Shown: in pieces, positions 7,186 to 7,797 of the stretch
Position numbering within the stretch: position 1 is the stretch's first letter
Layout: every line of letters starts with the position of its first letter
Source of the DNA: Bacteroidia bacterium
GTDB lineage: Bacteria; Bacteroidota; Bacteroidia; Bacteroidales; Azobacteroidaceae
Direction: 5' to 3'
Length of the DNA: 7,797 nt
Assembly (NCBI GenBank): GCA_025999255.1
Contig: BNXB01000065.1
Coordinates: 1 to 7,797, forward strand
Notes under the pieces: model-generated
What the model saw: the letters and a program-made list of their open reading frames with translations, nothing else
Database searches by the model: none
What the model was told of the DNA's origin: nothing
Position numbers and translations under genes: made by a program

Positions 7186-7209
7186 TCTCAGTCATTTTCT
7201 ATACCTTTG
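7178..7209 (+). promoter_or_regulatory. Bacteroidota-type promoter for the toxin-antitoxin operon
   Basis: The -33 box TTTG (7178-7181) and the -7 box TACCTTTG (7202-7209) are 20 bp apart, and both match the consensus fully. Transcription would begin near 7216, about 18 nt before the antitoxin ATG. A short palindrome TTTATAAA (7212-7219) spans the predicted start. Antitoxins commonly repress their own promoters, so an operator here would be expected, but none is certain. Confidence 0.8.
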
Positions 7210-7233
7210 TTTTTATAAATAATAAATAGAAAA

Positions 7234-7509
7234 ATGACAACAGTGATTATTAACGGAGATTCTCCTGCAGGGAAGCAGTTGCTTGATGAAATAAGGCGAC
7301 ATCCTAGGGTTGCAAGAATTGTAGATGATAATTCGGATTTTACAGCTTTAAACCGATATTCCTATAAAGAGTTTAAAGAAAAATTGGCTTTATCTTTAAA
7401 CGAAAGATTTAATGCAAAAATAGAGGATGAAATGTATAGTCATGCCGAGTTCAAAGAAAAACTTCTTGATTCTGTAAATAAAAGATTAGGAACAAATATT
7501 CAATTATGA
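7234..7509 (+). CDS. Type II antitoxin, partner of the RelE/ParE-like toxin
   Basis: A 91-residue charged protein whose stop overlaps the toxin start in an ATGA, the usual antitoxin-first arrangement. Its role in binding and neutralising the toxin is inferred mainly from this context. The N-terminus, TTVIINGDSPAGKQLLDEI (2-20), reads as a short strand followed by a helix and resembles other small Bacteroidota antitoxins I have seen. I see no ribbon-helix-helix, HTH or Phd signature, so the family is unassigned and it is unclear whether it binds DNA. The C-terminal half consists of two copies of a unit of about 22 residues (42-63 and 68-89) with a 26-residue period. Both contain EFKEKL and a basic N-K/E-R stretch. 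Each copy is probably a helix, perhaps the toxin-binding part. The gene is visibly A/T-richer than the operon across the promoter region. Confidence 0.82.
   Translation: MTTVIINGDSPAGKQLLDEIRRHPRVARIVDDNSDFTALNRYSYKEFKEKLALSLNERFNAKIEDEMYSHAEFKEKLLDSVNKRLGTNIQL
7357..7500 (+). repeat. Internal duplication within the antitoxin gene
   Basis: Segments 7357-7422 and 7435-7500 encode two related 22-residue units, 78 nt apart. About 12 of 22 residues are identical, including YS, EFKEKL, and the S, N, R and I positions that follow. The DNA has diverged more than the protein, as expected for an old tandem duplication kept in frame. Confidence 0.7.
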
Positions 7510-7797
7510 ACAAATACTCAATATGGTATAACCAAACCGCAATTGAAGACATTGAAACCATTACCGATTTTATTGAAAAAGAACTTATGGAACCGCGACA
7601 AGCTGAACGTTTTTTAATTGGAATTTTCAAAGTAATTGAAAATCTTGAGGTGTCTGCCTCTGTTTACAGGATTCGGAAAGGAAATTATTATGATAAATTG
7701 GGATTAGAATTACGCAGAATCAATTACAGAGGTTTTGCCATATTGTATGAAATTCGAAACGAAATGGTTATCATTAAACGTATAGTCCATGGTTCTT
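7506..7797 (+). CDS. RelE/ParE-superfamily toxin (partial at right edge)
   Basis: Ninety-seven codons are visible before the window ends. The family is usually about 95-105 residues and ends soon after a hydrophobic-HGSR/HGAR motif, so only a few residues should be missing. The order fits the fold: strand KYSIWYN (3-9), helix pair TAIEDIETITDFIEKEL (11-27) and PRQAERFLIGIFKVIENL (30-47), then a curved sheet with LELRRINYRGFAILYEI (67-83) and VIIKRIVHGS (88-97). ParE members poison DNA gyrase and RelE members cut mRNA on the ribosome. The long helical hairpin and the ending IVHGS favour the ParE-like side, but I cannot settle the target. It is translationally coupled to the antitoxin by the ATGA overlap and presumably toxic without it. 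Confidence 0.88.
   Translation, partial: MNKYSIWYNQTAIEDIETITDFIEKELMEPRQAERFLIGIFKVIENLEVSASVYRIRKGNYYDKLGLELRRINYRGFAILYEIRNEMVIIKRIVHGS

Overview
This looks like a chromosomal stretch from a Bacteroidota genome, most likely Bacteroidales. Three promoters match the Bacteroidota sigma consensus (TTTG, 19-20 bp, TAnnTTTG), gene starts have A/T-rich leaders rather than strong Shine-Dalgarno sites, and the left edge holds a Bacteroidota-type propeller sensor-regulator. I see no rRNA, tRNA, CRISPR array, insertion sequence or phage gene.

Layout. From 7133 down to 1, every gene lies on the minus strand. A recR-led cluster comes first (recR, a small HAD-family hydrolase, a family 2 glycosyltransferase, a GNAT acetyltransferase). 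The last three are joined by a 4-nt ATGA overlap and a 29-nt overlap, so they are probably one translationally coupled transcript. A second promoter at 4336-4366 then drives rsfS (ribosome silencing factor) and ftsH (membrane AAA protease), 9 nt apart. After about 120 nt comes the N-terminal half of a large regulator with an exported beta-propeller, cut by the left edge. To the right, on the plus strand and divergent from recR, is a type II toxin-antitoxin pair. Its antitoxin is complete and its RelE/ParE-like toxin is cut a few codons before its expected end.

How the genes fit together. The minus-strand genes are mostly housekeeping: recombinational repair, envelope glycan assembly, ribosome silencing and membrane-protein quality control. 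The regulator and the toxin-antitoxin pair are the accessory parts. The most notable structure is the recR/toxin-antitoxin intergenic region. Two consensus promoters there sit exactly back to back, their -33 boxes forming the 8-bp palindrome TTTGCAAA and both spacers being 20 bp. The antitoxin also carries a 26-residue internal duplication. I did not find a clearly new multi-gene system.
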